The position numbers and the translations under genes are program-made. The notes below the pieces were generated by a model, which searched no databases, was not told where the DNA came from, and saw only the letters and a program-made list of their open reading frames with translations. 64,000 nt of DNA, taken from the NCBI GenBank assembly GCA_965212505.1, contig OZ243123.1:3410001-3474000 (forward strand). The letters run 5' to 3'. Below are positions 33,134-41,996 of the stretch, in pieces (positions within the stretch are counted from its first letter, which is position 1; every line of letters starts with the position of its first letter). The DNA is from JAHEKO01 sp965212505 (GTDB lineage Bacteria; Acidobacteriota; Thermoanaerobaculia; Multivoradales; JAHEKO01).

Positions 33134-34192
33134 CTAGCCGGCGGCGGCCGTTGTCCGGCGGCGGAGCTGGCCGCAGGCCGCGTCGGCATCGAGACCGCGA
33201 CTCTCGCGCAGGTGCGCCATCGCGCCGGCGGCGCGAAGGCCCCTCAGGAAGGCGATCGCCCGATTGCGACTCGGCCGTTCGTACGGCAGACCCTCCACCG
33301 GGTTGTACATCAAGAGGTTGACGTGCGCTCGGAGGTCCAGAGCGATCTGCGCCAGACGGCGCGAGTGTTCCGGCAGATCGTTGACGCCCGCCAGCAGGCA
33401 GTACTCGAGCGTCACCTCGCGACCGGTCGCCTCCAGATACCGTCGACAGGCGGGCAGGAGCTCCGCGAGCGAAATGTCGTCCGCCCAGGGGATCAGCTCG
33501 GCCCGCAGTTTGTCGTCAGGAGCATGGAGGCTGAGCGCGAGCGTCGCCTGCAACCCCTCGCCGGCCAGTCGATCGATCTGCTTGGGCAGCCCGACCGTGC
33601 TGATCGTGATCCGTCGTTGTGAGATGCCGAGCCCCCACGCGGCGTTGAGACGGCGAACCGCTTCGACCGTCACCGAGTAGTTGGCCAGCGGCTCCCCCAT
33701 CCCCATGAAGACGACGTGACTCAGTCGCTCGCCACGCTCGTCGAGCATCTCCGAGGTCGCTACCGCCTGTTCGACAACTTCGCCGACCGTCAGATTGCGC
33801 ATCGAGCCGCCGATGCCGCTGGCACAGAAGCGACATCCGACGTCGCAGCCGACCTGGCTCGAAAGGCAGACGGTCCGCCGGACCCCCTCTCCCGGCGCCG
33901 GAATCATCACGGTCTCAGTGGTCGCGCCGTCCGCCCAGCGCAGAAGAATCTTGGCGGTTCCGCCCGGCGCCACGGAGCGCGTGACCTCCTCACCCGCGCG
34001 CACCCGCAACTCGGCAGGGAGCGCCTCTCGCAGCTCACGCGGCAGGTCGGTCATCGCCGCAAAATCGCGCACTCCGCGCTCGTAGGCCCACGAGAGAATT
34101 TGGCGCGCGCGATAGCTCGGCTCCCCGAGCACCTCCAGGCGCTGCTCGAGCGCGCTCGGAGTCAAGTCGAGAAGATGCGTGGGCGTGGACAC
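33134..34192 (-). CDS. rlmN: 23S rRNA (adenine2503-C2)/tRNA methyltransferase RlmN
   Basis: A 352-residue radical-SAM enzyme. It has the cluster motif CDVGCRFCASG, the neighbouring SSQVGC, VVFMGMGEPLANY and TISTVGLPKQIDRL, all typical of RlmN, plus a C-terminal Cys in DADAACGQL that fits the methyl-carrying Cys. It methylates C2 of A2503 in 23S rRNA and A37 of some tRNAs. The start is GTG. It is a housekeeping gene of ordinary length with no operon partner here. Confidence 0.93.
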   Translation of the reverse strand: MSTPTHLLDLTPSALEQRLEVLGEPSYRARQILSWAYERGVRDFAAMTDLPRELREALPAELRVRAGEEVTRSVAPGGTAKILLRWADGATTETVMIPAPGEGVRRTVCLSSQVGCDVGCRFCASGIGGSMRNLTVGEVVEQAVATSEMLDERGERLSHVVFMGMGEPLANYSVTVEAVRRLNAAWGLGISQRRITISTVGLPKQIDRLAGEGLQATLALSLHAPDDKLRAELIPWADDISLAELLPACRRYLEATGREVTLEYCLLAGVNDLPEHSRRLAQIALDLRAHVNLLMYNPVEGLPYERPSRNRAIAFLRGLRAAGAMAHLRESRGLDADAACGQLRRRTTAAAG

Positions 34193-34233
34193 CCGCCAAG
34201 TATACGGACCGCCTTAGAGGCCAGAGCCACTCC

Positions 34234-34770
34234 TCAGCCGCCTTGGCGCTGCACCGACTCGTCCGACTCGACCCTCTGATACTCCAATGTGAAGCCGGCG
34301 TCCGTAACCGCTTGGCCCGCCGTAGCGCCCCGAAAGACGAGCGTCGTGTCATTCGTACGGCAGTACTGAATGGTCGCGGGCACTTGAGCGGATGTCTCGA
34401 CACCTGCGAACGTCGCGCAATCGCGCACCACCTCGGCCAGTCGATAGGTGTTGGCGGCGTCCTTCTCCCACGGGGTGATGTCGGGGTCGAAGTGCTTGAA
34501 ACGGAAGATGACTCCGTCGACCTCTTCGGCGATGGTCAGGAGTTCGAGCACGTAGCGGCCACCGGCCGAGGGCCAGCGAAAGACTCCCGTCATCACGCCG
34601 CCTACCGCCGGCAGCCAGAGCTCCTCGGGACCACCCATCTCCGCTGAGCCCTGCCACTGACCGAGCATGAAGTCGAGGTCCGACAGCTTGGGCGGAGCCT
34701 CGGCGAACGCGATCGAGGCGACCAGTAACCAGCCCATCAGGCCGGTGGCTGAGAGATGACGCAGATTCAT
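34234..34770 (-). CDS. Secreted DUF6265-like protein
   Basis: A 178-residue protein with a signal peptide (SATGLMGWLLVASIAFAEA). The mature part begins with LSDLDFMLGQWQGSAEMGG and contains EELWLPAVGGVMTGVFRW, a GIWE/GxWxxxG lipocalin-like pattern typical of DUF6265. Two Cys near 119 and 136 could pair. The role of the family is unknown. AAGGAGAA lies before the ATG. A 450-nt region without a clear gene follows on its upstream side. Confidence 0.78.
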   Translation of the reverse strand: MNLRHLSATGLMGWLLVASIAFAEAPPKLSDLDFMLGQWQGSAEMGGPEELWLPAVGGVMTGVFRWPSAGGRYVLELLTIAEEVDGVIFRFKHFDPDITPWEKDAANTYRLAEVVRDCATFAGVETSAQVPATIQYCRTNDTTLVFRGATAGQAVTDAGFTLEYQRVESDESVQRQGG

Positions 34771-35221
34771 GTGAGCTTCTCCTTCGCTCTCCTAGTTTCG
34801 CGAGCCGATTCAGAACTCGAACATCAGGCTGCCGACGAAGCGCTCCACCTTTGCGACTCGACCGCCATCCACGACAGAGTACCCCTTCCACTCCGACACT
34901 CGTGTTCTTCCACTGCCCCCGACGACTGGGCACCGTTCCTCTCCTCGCGGCAGAGCACACCGAACCCCTCGAGGCGGGCGAGGTCAAAGACTCGCGGCCG
35001 CCTGGCGTCTGATTGCCAGCTGGGTGAGCGGATGTCTCCCGAGACCAGGGAGTCGAGAGCGTCCGAATCGAACGCAAGAGTCGTCGAGTCGGGCTCGCGC
35101 CGGCACGAGGGCCGACGTCGGAGCCCGCTCGACCCCCTTTTTGGGGGGAGAGTGGTAAAGTTTGCGCTCTGAGCGCGCCCGCCGCGGCACTCTGCCGGAG
35201 GAGGGACGCTCTTCGTTTGTC
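34771..35221. other. Gene-free stretch with a possible minus-strand gene remnant
   Basis: No complete gene is seen in these 451 nt. On the minus strand, ending at the stop 34810-34812, one frame reads SVVDGGRVAKVERFVGSLMF then EF, which resembles the last strand of an outer-membrane beta-barrel protein. Just upstream a second frame reads WKNTSVGVEG, and a third reads RVFDLARLEGFGVL, so a decayed, frameshifted gene is possible. A run CCCCC-TTTTT-GGGGGG at 35133-35148 can form a hairpin and may end transcription on either strand. The rest has nothing I can name. Confidence 0.3.
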
Positions 35222-35668
35222 ATGGGCATTCTCCGCAGTACCGCTCTCCCACTGCTCCTGGTCGCCGCCGTGTTCGGTGCGGCGTGTTCCGGTGGCTCGA
35301 GTTCCACTCCGACTCAGCCCGACGGCGCCCCGCTGGAGTTCGCGGGAACCATCACGTCCGCGGGCGTGAGCGCCCACGACATCGTCCTCCCCGACGACAG
35401 TCTGCTCGAGGTCACCCTCGCCGAGCTGAACCTTCTATTGTTCGACACCAGCCAGGCCGATCCCAACAACTTCGGCATCGGCCTCGGCCTCGGTCAACGC
35501 GACGACGACGGCGAGTGCGACTTGACGAGCAATTTTGTCGTGACCGAGGGGCAACTGACGATCTACCGACTGTCGGCGAACTCCTACTGCCTGACCCTGT
35601 TCGATCCGGGCTTCTTCCCGGAGGATGCGGTGATCGGCTACCGTCTCACGCTCGAGCTCACCAGTTGA
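35222..35668 (+). CDS. Putative lipoprotein, sister copy A
   Basis: A 148-residue protein with a signal peptide and lipobox (FGAACSGG near residue 20), then a Ser/Thr/Pro linker and a beta-rich domain with two Cys. Its pattern of conserved positions (strand with LLEVTLAEL, FGIGLGLG, SANSYCLTLFDPG, FFPEDAVIGYRLTLEL) matches the next gene. That pattern resembles bacterial pre-peptidase-type jelly-roll domains. No function can be given. Confidence 0.6.
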   Translation: MGILRSTALPLLLVAAVFGAACSGGSSSTPTQPDGAPLEFAGTITSAGVSAHDIVLPDDSLLEVTLAELNLLLFDTSQADPNNFGIGLGLGQRDDDGECDLTSNFVVTEGQLTIYRLSANSYCLTLFDPGFFPEDAVIGYRLTLELTS

Positions 35669-35676
35669 GGCACCAA

Positions 35677-36129
35677 ATGAAGCTCATGAAAGGCCCTTTC
35701 CGCATCTGGCTCCCGATCGTGCTCCTCGTAGGAGTGGTAGCGCTCGGCTGCGACGACGACGATCTGCCCACCCAGCCGATCGACGAGACCCCCGACCCGC
35801 CGACGATGACCGAGACGTTCACCGGCATGTTCGGTCAGAACAGCACCTCGGAGCACACGTTCACGGTCGAAGCGACAGGCGACATCCTGCTCGAGCTTAC
35901 GGCGATGGAGCCGGTCGCGACCCTGACGGTCGGCATGGGCATCGGCAACGTCGTCGATACAGCCGACCCGCCGTGCGTCGTATTCGCTTCGGACACTCGG
36001 GTCGTCGTCGGCTCTGAGCTGCTCTCGGCCGACGCTCCTCCAGGCGAATACTGCGTCTCGGTCGGCGACGTCGGGAACGTCTTCCCTGACGCCACCGTTA
36101 CCTACACCCTCGAAGTCACCCACCCCTGA
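35677..36129 (+). CDS. Putative lipoprotein, sister copy B
   Basis: A 150-residue lipoprotein (lipobox VALGCDDDD near residue 25) starting 8 nt after the stop of copy A. The mature domain has the same order of elements: DILLELTAMEPVATLTVGMG, a Cys-containing strand, GEYCVSVGDVGNVFPDATVT and a closing YTLEVTHP. The resemblance to pre-peptidase C-terminal-like domains is suggestive only. The two genes are one operon and probably arose by tandem duplication. Confidence 0.65.
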   Translation: MKLMKGPFRIWLPIVLLVGVVALGCDDDDLPTQPIDETPDPPTMTETFTGMFGQNSTSEHTFTVEATGDILLELTAMEPVATLTVGMGIGNVVDTADPPCVVFASDTRVVVGSELLSADAPPGEYCVSVGDVGNVFPDATVTYTLEVTHP

Positions 36130-36209
36130 GCACAGGCGGCTATTGACCGTCCCCCATCGCTCGGGGCACGATGGGTCGAGATTCTGGCCCGTCTGAAGGA
36201 AGGAGTCCC

Positions 36210-36644
36210 ATGAGCTGGTGGATCTGGGTAGTGATCGGCCTCGTCTTCGTTGGTGCCGAGGTCGCCCTCCCTGGAGGGATCGTGCTGCTCTTCTTCGGTG
36301 TCGCGGCCATTCTCGTCGGCCTGCTGGTCGCCCCGGGGCTCGATATCCCGACGTGGGCGGAGTTCGCCATCTTCTCGGTGCTCGCGGTGCTTTCGCTGCT
36401 GACGCTGCGCGGCCCGATCCTGCGGCGGATGAAGTACTCGAGTCAGCCGGGCGACCTGGACTCGCTCCAAGGCGAGGTGGCGCGGCTCGTACAGGACCTG
36501 GCTCCTGGAGGCGAGGGCAAGGCAGAGCTCCGAGGAACCACGTGGAGCGCGCGCAACATCAGCGACGAGCCGCTCAATGCCGGCCAGGCCTGCACCGTCG
36601 AGCGGGTCGAGGGACTGACACTTTTCTTGCGGAGGAAACCATGA
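36210..36644 (+). CDS. NfeD-family membrane protein
   Basis: A 144-residue protein with two or three TM helices (residues 3-75) and a C-terminal OB-fold soluble domain (about 85-143, GEVARLVQDLAPGGEGKAEL, ending VERVEGLTLFLRRKP). AAGGAAGGAG precedes the ATG at 36210. Its stop overlaps the start of the SPFH gene (ATGA). NfeD and stomatin-like proteins are a conserved pair in bacteria and are thought to organise membrane microdomains. Confidence 0.88.
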   Translation: MSWWIWVVIGLVFVGAEVALPGGIVLLFFGVAAILVGLLVAPGLDIPTWAEFAIFSVLAVLSLLTLRGPILRRMKYSSQPGDLDSLQGEVARLVQDLAPGGEGKAELRGTTWSARNISDEPLNAGQACTVERVEGLTLFLRRKP

Positions 36645-37570
36645 ACTACACCGTCATCGTCGTCGTCTTGGCTGCGATCGTCGTACTCGTGATTCTCGCG
36701 CGCACGGCGGTCGTCGTGCCACAGCAGAACGCCTACGTGGTCGAGCGCCTCGGCAAGTTCAACAAGGCACTGAACGCGGGCTTCCACATCCTGCTCCCGT
36801 TCTTCGACACCATCCGCTACCGGCATTCGCTCAAGGAGACGGCGGTCGACATTCCCGAGCAGATCTGCATCACACGCGACAACGTGCAGGTCGGCGTCGA
36901 CGGCGTTCTGTATCTCAAGGTGATGGACCCGCAACGGGCTTCCTACGGCGTGACCAACTACCTCTTCGCGATCACCCAGCTCGCCCAGACGACGCTCCGT
37001 AGCGAGGTCGGCAAGATCGATCTCGACCGAACTTTCGAAGAGCGGACGCACATCAACACCCAGGTGGTGGCCGAGGTCGACAAGGCCTCCGACCCCTGGG
37101 GGATCAAGGTGCTCCGCTACGAAATCAAGAACATCAACCCGCCGTCCGACGTCCTCGCGGCGATGGAGAAGCAGATGCGCGCCGAACGCGAGAAGCGCGC
37201 GGTGATCTTGACCTCCGAGGGCTCTCGCGACGCGGCGATCAACAACGCCGAAGGCGACAAGCAGCAGGTGATCAAGGCGTCCGAGGCGGCTCGCCAGAAG
37301 CAGGTCAACGAAGCCGACGGCGAAGCGGAGGCGATCAAGGCGGTCGCCGCGGCGACAGCGGAGGGCATTCGCGCGGTGGCGGCAGCGATTCAGATCCCCG
37401 GCGGTGCGGAAGCGGTGCAGCTGCGGGTCGCAGAGGACTACATCGAGCGCTTTGGCGAGTTGGCGAAGAGCTCGAACACGATGATCCTCCCCGCCAACAC
37501 CGCCGACGTCGCTTCGATGATCGCGCTGGCCATGAAAGCGGTCGAGAAGGGCCGCGGCCCGAGCGCCTGA
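36641..37570 (+). CDS. SPFH/Band 7 (paraslipin, QmcA-like) protein
   Basis: A 309-residue membrane-anchored protein with an N-terminal TM (residues 3-24), then a Band 7 domain: VVPQQNAYVVERLGKFNKAL, GFHILLPFFDTIRYRHSLKE and LRSEVGKIDLDRTFEERTHI. An Ala/Glu-rich coiled coil follows (about 190-255) and a paraslipin tail ending VASMIALAMKAVEKG. It oligomerises in the membrane and, with NfeD, may control membrane quality or protease access. It is translationally coupled to nfeD. Confidence 0.93.
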   Translation: MNYTVIVVVLAAIVVLVILARTAVVVPQQNAYVVERLGKFNKALNAGFHILLPFFDTIRYRHSLKETAVDIPEQICITRDNVQVGVDGVLYLKVMDPQRASYGVTNYLFAITQLAQTTLRSEVGKIDLDRTFEERTHINTQVVAEVDKASDPWGIKVLRYEIKNINPPSDVLAAMEKQMRAEREKRAVILTSEGSRDAAINNAEGDKQQVIKASEAARQKQVNEADGEAEAIKAVAAATAEGIRAVAAAIQIPGGAEAVQLRVAEDYIERFGELAKSSNTMILPANTADVASMIALAMKAVEKGRGPSA

Positions 37571-37583
37571 GCGAGGAGATTCG

Positions 37584-39254
37584 ATGACCCGCGACGAGCT
37601 GATCCAACTGCTTTCCGACGCCCGCTGGCACGACCTGACGCAGCCGCTGAGCGTCTTCACTCCGCCCTTCCCGGGCGAGATGCCGCTGCAAGTGCACTTC
37701 TTCAAGCGCCTCACCGGCTCGTGGGGCGGAGGGCAGGGCGCCAACGGCCAGCTGATCGAGTGGAGCAACAACACCGGCACCCACCTCGTCGGCCCCCGCG
37801 CGTTCCACTCCGGGGCTCGGGCGATCTCCGAGATTCGCCTAGAGGATCTCTGCGGCGAAGCGGTGGTCGCCGACATTTCCGGCGACGTCGAAGACTACGA
37901 CCTGTACACCCCGGAGATGATCGAAGCTCGGGTCGAGGTTCGCAAAGGCGACATCCTCATCATCAACACCGGGTACCACAAGCACGCCTGGGACCAACCC
38001 GACGTCGAGAATCCTCGAGCGCAGGGCGGCGTCGAGAACAAGGAGTTCGGCTACTACGTCCGCCACCCGGGACCGTCGCCCGACTTCTTCCAGTGGGCGA
38101 TGGACAAGGGGCTCAAGGCGATCGCCGTCGATTGCGGCTGCGCCGAGCACCCGATGAACACCAACATCCGACGCCTCCACCCGACCGAATTCGAGAAGGC
38201 GGACGCCCGCGCGCGCGAGGTGCACGGCAAGGGTTGGGACGAGCTCTTCCCGGTCGAGGACTACTACGCGCTCACCCACCGAGTCCTACCGAAGTCGGGG
38301 CTGCTCCTGGTCGAAGCGATCGGCGGCGACATCGACCAGCTCTCGAACGAGCGCGCGTGGGTGATGATCCCCGCACTACCGTTCATGGAGGTCGAGTCGT
38401 CCTGGAGTCGCGTCGTGGCCGTACAGGCGCCCGAGGGGCGGAACGAGCGTGAGTTCCTCGACGCGTTGAGCAGCGCCGAGCTTCTGGACCTGACACTTCC
38501 GTTCAGCGTCCAGACGCCGCAGTGGGCAAACTACGAACCGCTGTCGATCAAGTACACGAAACGTGTCGGCGGCCAGGATCTCGGACTCGGGCGCAACAAC
38601 GCCCACTGCCGGGCCAGCTTCCATCTAGCCACCCACATGGACGGCGAGAAACATTTCTGGGCCGCCGGCAGGACGATCGGTGAGGTGCCGCTCGACTACT
38701 GGCACGGCGCTGGCGTAATCGTCGACATCTCGGACACGGTCAGCAACTCGAGCGTCTATACCCCACAGATGATCGAGGATCGCGTCGACTTCCGCGACGG
38801 CGACATTCTCCTCATCAAGACCGGCTGGCACCGATTCGGCTGGAACAGCCCCGACTCCGACGAGTTCCGCTACATGATCCAGCATCCTGGTCCCTCGCCC
38901 GAGTTCGCGGACTGGTGCGTCGAGCGACAGGTCAAGTGGCTCGGCATCGACTGCGTCGCGATGGAACACCCGATGAACACCATTCAGCGAATCTTCCATC
39001 CCGGCACGTTCGAGGTGGCCAACGAGAAGATCAAGGCACAGTACGGCGGCGACTGGGACGAGGTCTATCCTCAGGACAAGTACTACCAGGACATGCACCT
39101 GAACCTGTTCCCGAAGGCCATTGTCCATGCGGAGAACCTCGGCGGCGCAATCGCCGACGCCGAGAGCGGGCGTTACTACATCGGCGCCTTCGTGCAGCGC
39201 GGCGTCGAGCTCGCGTCTTGTTGGGGACGATTCGTCGCGTTTCGCGAGCGCTAG
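37584..39254 (+). CDS. Double-domain cyclase-family (kynurenine formamidase-like) protein
   Basis: A 556-residue fusion of two cyclase-family domains (about 1-280 and 285-556). Both begin LTQPLSVFTPP or LTLPFSVQTPQ and both contain EHPMNT. The family metal motif HxGTHxDxPxH is kept only in part in the second half (FHLATHMDGEKHF). In the first half the first His is Asn and the Asp is Val (NNTGTHLVGP), so that half may not bind metal. Single-domain relatives are Mn/Zn hydrolases acting on N-formylkynurenine, isatin or similar cyclic amides. The natural substrate here is unknown. It starts 13 nt after the SPFH gene. Confidence 0.82.
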   Translation: MTRDELIQLLSDARWHDLTQPLSVFTPPFPGEMPLQVHFFKRLTGSWGGGQGANGQLIEWSNNTGTHLVGPRAFHSGARAISEIRLEDLCGEAVVADISGDVEDYDLYTPEMIEARVEVRKGDILIINTGYHKHAWDQPDVENPRAQGGVENKEFGYYVRHPGPSPDFFQWAMDKGLKAIAVDCGCAEHPMNTNIRRLHPTEFEKADARAREVHGKGWDELFPVEDYYALTHRVLPKSGLLLVEAIGGDIDQLSNERAWVMIPALPFMEVESSWSRVVAVQAPEGRNEREFLDALSSAELLDLTLPFSVQTPQWANYEPLSIKYTKRVGGQDLGLGRNNAHCRASFHLATHMDGEKHFWAAGRTIGEVPLDYWHGAGVIVDISDTVSNSSVYTPQMIEDRVDFRDGDILLIKTGWHRFGWNSPDSDEFRYMIQHPGPSPEFADWCVERQVKWLGIDCVAMEHPMNTIQRIFHPGTFEVANEKIKAQYGGDWDEVYPQDKYYQDMHLNLFPKAIVHAENLGGAIADAESGRYYIGAFVQRGVELASCWGRFVAFRER

Positions 39255-39257
39255 CGA

Positions 39258-39806
39258 CTAGAGCGAGCGGGCCATCAGCAGATCACGCTGGCGATCGCTG
39301 GTGAGCACAAACTCGTGGGAGCCGACGACGTCGAAGCCCCACCGTCGATAGAACCTCTGCGCTCCGTGGTTCTCCTCCCAGACGCCAAGCCAGATCGTCT
39401 GGTGGCCGAGCTCACGTGCCGCCTCGAGAGCGTCCCACATCATCGCACCGCCGTAGCCCGAGCCTCGCACGCGCGGCTCGACGTATAGACGTTGGAGCTC
39501 GACAGGGTCCGGCCCCTCGACGCCATCCTCGCGCGAGCCGCCAATCAGCCGACAGTAGGCCACCGGCGCGACGTCCGAGAAGCTCGGGTCGAAGCCGACC
39601 AGAAAGCTCGTACCGCCCTCGTGGATCTCCGCCTCGATCTTCGCCACCGAAAATGCCTCGGCGACGTACCCGGCCATGTCGTCAGGGTCGTTCTGCTCCG
39701 AGAACGCATCGACAAACGTGCGCGCCGCGAACTCGGCGAGCATCGGCGCATCGGAGATCGACGCGAGCCGGCTTTCGAGGGCCGAAGCGGGGCGTTCGCT
39801 CAACAC
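39258..39806 (-). CDS. GNAT-family N-acetyltransferase
   Basis: A 182-residue acetyltransferase: N-terminal SDAPMLAEFAARTFVDAF, the acetyl-CoA loop PRVRGSGYGGAMMWDALE and the C-terminal GVWEENHGAQRFYRRWGFDV, typical of GNAT proteins related to spermidine/Ala acetyltransferases. I prefer the GTG at 39806, 4 nt after the stop of the STAS gene; a longer frame to 39878 would overlap that gene by 68 nt without support. The substrate is unknown. Confidence 0.85.
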   Translation of the reverse strand: MLSERPASALESRLASISDAPMLAEFAARTFVDAFSEQNDPDDMAGYVAEAFSVAKIEAEIHEGGTSFLVGFDPSFSDVAPVAYCRLIGGSREDGVEGPDPVELQRLYVEPRVRGSGYGGAMMWDALEAARELGHQTIWLGVWEENHGAQRFYRRWGFDVVGSHEFVLTSDRQRDLLMARSL

Positions 39807-39810
39807 GGCG

Positions 39811-40149
39811 CTAGTCGAACGCCGAGATCGCTTCCTCTTCGGTCTCGTGCAGATCGAAGGCCGGCAGGAGGTGTGCAATCTCGAGCACCCGACGGACCGC
39901 GGGCTGCGGACGCACCAGGCGAATGGACGAGCCGAACCGCTTAGCGAGTTGGGCGCTCGAGACCAACTCTCCGAGCCCCGAGCTGTCGAGGCGGGTCACC
40001 TCGGAAAGATTCAGGATCATCTTCTTGCGCCCGTCCGCGAGCGCCTGATTGACCAGTCCGTTGAGTTCTACATCGCCGGTTCCAGCAACCAGCTGGCCGG
40101 CCAGATCGACGATCAGAACGTCGTCGGTTTCTCTTTGGGTCACACGCAT
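39811..40149 (-). CDS. STAS-domain anti-anti-sigma factor (SpoIIAA/RsbV-like)
   Basis: A 112-residue STAS domain protein. VLIVDLAGQLVAG, KKMILNLSEVTRLDSSGLGE and LVSSAQLAKRFG form the sheet-helix pattern, with the phosphorylatable Ser in the segment LDSSGLGEL. The family binds an anti-sigma kinase; dephosphorylation by a SpoIIE phosphatase such as the product of 11202-12299 would switch it on. No kinase gene is next to it. The GNAT gene follows by 4 nt. Confidence 0.88.
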   Translation of the reverse strand: MRVTQRETDDVLIVDLAGQLVAGTGDVELNGLVNQALADGRKKMILNLSEVTRLDSSGLGELVSSAQLAKRFGSSIRLVRPQPAVRRVLEIAHLLPAFDLHETEEEAISAFD

Positions 40150-40175
40150 CGTCGGATTCTAGTGCACGCGCGGCG

Positions 40176-41225
40176 TCAGCTCAGTTTCTTGAGCAGCTTC
40201 AAGATGCCCTGATCCCAACCGATGCGGTGGGTGATACCCGATCCGGTCGGAATCTTGTCTTTGTTCTCGAGGTACCAGTCGTAGGCGTGAATGAGCGCCT
40301 CGCGGTTCGAGTACTTCGGCTGCCAGCCGAGCACCTCCTTGGCGCGATCGATCGACACGAAGCTGTCCTTGTCGGCGGTGCCATAGACCCACTTGTAGAG
40401 CGGACTGATCTTGAGCGCCTCGGCTACCGCCAAGAACGGCTTGACCAGCCAGGCGGGCGTGCCGATCACCCGAGCGCCGTTGCCCGCGTGTTCGCACAGG
40501 CCACCCATGTCCTCACGGACGGTGCCAAACCGCTCGGCGCCGATATTGAACTCGCTGTTCGCCGCCTCGGCGGGAACGGTCAGACCGAGTACGGCCGCAT
40601 CCACGAGGTCCTGCACTTCGAGCAGTTGGTAGCGGTTGTGGCCGTTGCCGATCGCCGGAATGCGCTTTCCGTCCTCCACCCAGTCGTAGAGGATTTGGAA
40701 GACGCCAAGCCTGCCGGTGCCGATGAACGTCTTGGGGCGAAGAACACAGATCGTCAGCCCCCCGTTCTCGGCTTTGCGGTACTCGCCGCAGAGGCGTTCA
40801 GCCTCGATCTTGGTCTCGCCGTAGGCGCCCACGCCGACCATCGGGTCGGTCTCGAAGATCGGGTGCTTCTTGGGAACTCCGTAGACGGCAGTACTCGAAA
40901 CGTGCACCACTCGCTGGATGCCGAGCTCTACGCAGAGGTCGAGCACGTTGCGGGTCCCCCCGACGTTGGTGCTCTCGATCTGTTCGCGCGAGTAGAGCGG
41001 CAACGCCGCCGCGCCGTGAACCACCGCGTCGATGTCTCGAAGGGCCTCTCGCATGCCGTCCTTGTCACGCACGTCGACCTTCACGAAGTCGACCGACTGA
41101 TCGAAGTCGTCGGCCGGGGGCTCGTCGATGTCGAGCAGTCGGACGTTCCAGTCGGGGCGTCCCTGAAGCTGCTGGGCGAGGTGATATCCGAAAAATCCGG
41201 CGCCGCCGGTAACCGCTAGTCTCAT
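40176..41225 (-). CDS. NAD-dependent epimerase/dehydratase
   Basis: A 349-residue extended SDR enzyme. The cofactor site is VTGGAGFFGYHLAQQL (GxxGxxG), the catalytic set is Ser/Thr in VHVSSTAVYG and Tyr-x-x-x-Lys in VGAYGETKIEAE, and YQLLEVQDLVDAAVLG is the family late motif. It probably acts on a nucleotide sugar or a 3-beta-hydroxy compound. It lacks neighbours of a sugar pathway, so the substrate is open. GGAGACC stands before the ATG. Confidence 0.9.
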   Translation of the reverse strand: MRLAVTGGAGFFGYHLAQQLQGRPDWNVRLLDIDEPPADDFDQSVDFVKVDVRDKDGMREALRDIDAVVHGAAALPLYSREQIESTNVGGTRNVLDLCVELGIQRVVHVSSTAVYGVPKKHPIFETDPMVGVGAYGETKIEAERLCGEYRKAENGGLTICVLRPKTFIGTGRLGVFQILYDWVEDGKRIPAIGNGHNRYQLLEVQDLVDAAVLGLTVPAEAANSEFNIGAERFGTVREDMGGLCEHAGNGARVIGTPAWLVKPFLAVAEALKISPLYKWVYGTADKDSFVSIDRAKEVLGWQPKYSNREALIHAYDWYLENKDKIPTGSGITHRIGWDQGILKLLKKLS

Positions 41226-41336
41226 GTTCGGGTGGTCTCCGTGCCCCTGGAGGGGGCGGAAAAGTCACGCCAAGGATACCAGGAGGCGCCCGTCGGAAGC
41301 TGAGAAATGCGCCACCCCAGCCTCGGGGCGAGACGA

Positions 41337-41924
41337 CTACCCCTCGGGCGTCTTCCAGCGCTTGAACAGATCCGCCGGCAGCGCGATGTCGAACAGATCG
41401 AGCACCCGATTGACCGTCTGATTGACGATGTCGTCGATCGTTCGCGGCCGATGGTAGAAGGCCGGCACCGGCGGCACGATAACCGCCCCCATCTCCGCCG
41501 CCTGCACGAGGAGTCTCGTGTGGCCGAGATGGAGCGGCGTCTCACGCACCACCAGCACGAGCTTGCGCCCGTCTTTCAGCGTCACATCCGCGGCCCGCTG
41601 GAGCAGGTTGTCCGCATAGCAGTGAGCGATGCCGGCCAGCGTCTTGATGGTCGCGGGGACCACCACCATGCCCACCGTCCGGAAGGAGCCAGAAGAGACC
41701 GACGCCGCGATGTCGGACGGGTTGTAACTCTCGTCCGCGAGCTCGGCGACCTGTTCGACCGTGTAGTCGGTCTCGAGGAGCAGCGTCCTCTTGGCCGACG
41801 GTGTCATCACCAGGTGGGTCTCGACGCCGTCGACGTCGCGCAGAACTTCGAGCAGCCGAACGCCGTAGATGGCGCCGCTGGCTCCAGACATCCCGACAAC
41901 CAGTCGCTTCGTCTCGTGGCTCAC
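41337..41924 (-). CDS. ubiX: UbiX-type flavin prenyltransferase
   Basis: A 195-residue enzyme: RLVVGMSGASGAIYGVRLLE, SSGSFRTVGMVVVPATIKTL, DGRKLVLVVRETPLHLGHTR and MGAVIVPPVPAFYHRP are the four UbiX signatures. It joins dimethylallyl phosphate and FMN to make prenyl-FMN, the cofactor of UbiD decarboxylases. No ubiD is within this window. The start is GTG with GAGGAGAA in front. Confidence 0.94.
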   Translation of the reverse strand: MSHETKRLVVGMSGASGAIYGVRLLEVLRDVDGVETHLVMTPSAKRTLLLETDYTVEQVAELADESYNPSDIAASVSSGSFRTVGMVVVPATIKTLAGIAHCYADNLLQRAADVTLKDGRKLVLVVRETPLHLGHTRLLVQAAEMGAVIVPPVPAFYHRPRTIDDIVNQTVNRVLDLFDIALPADLFKRWKTPEG

Positions 41925-41996
41925 GTTCTCCTCGCGGGGTCGGGTCTCAGGTTCCTACCGGGCGCCCCTTCCTGACGGAACCCTACCACCGGGCCC

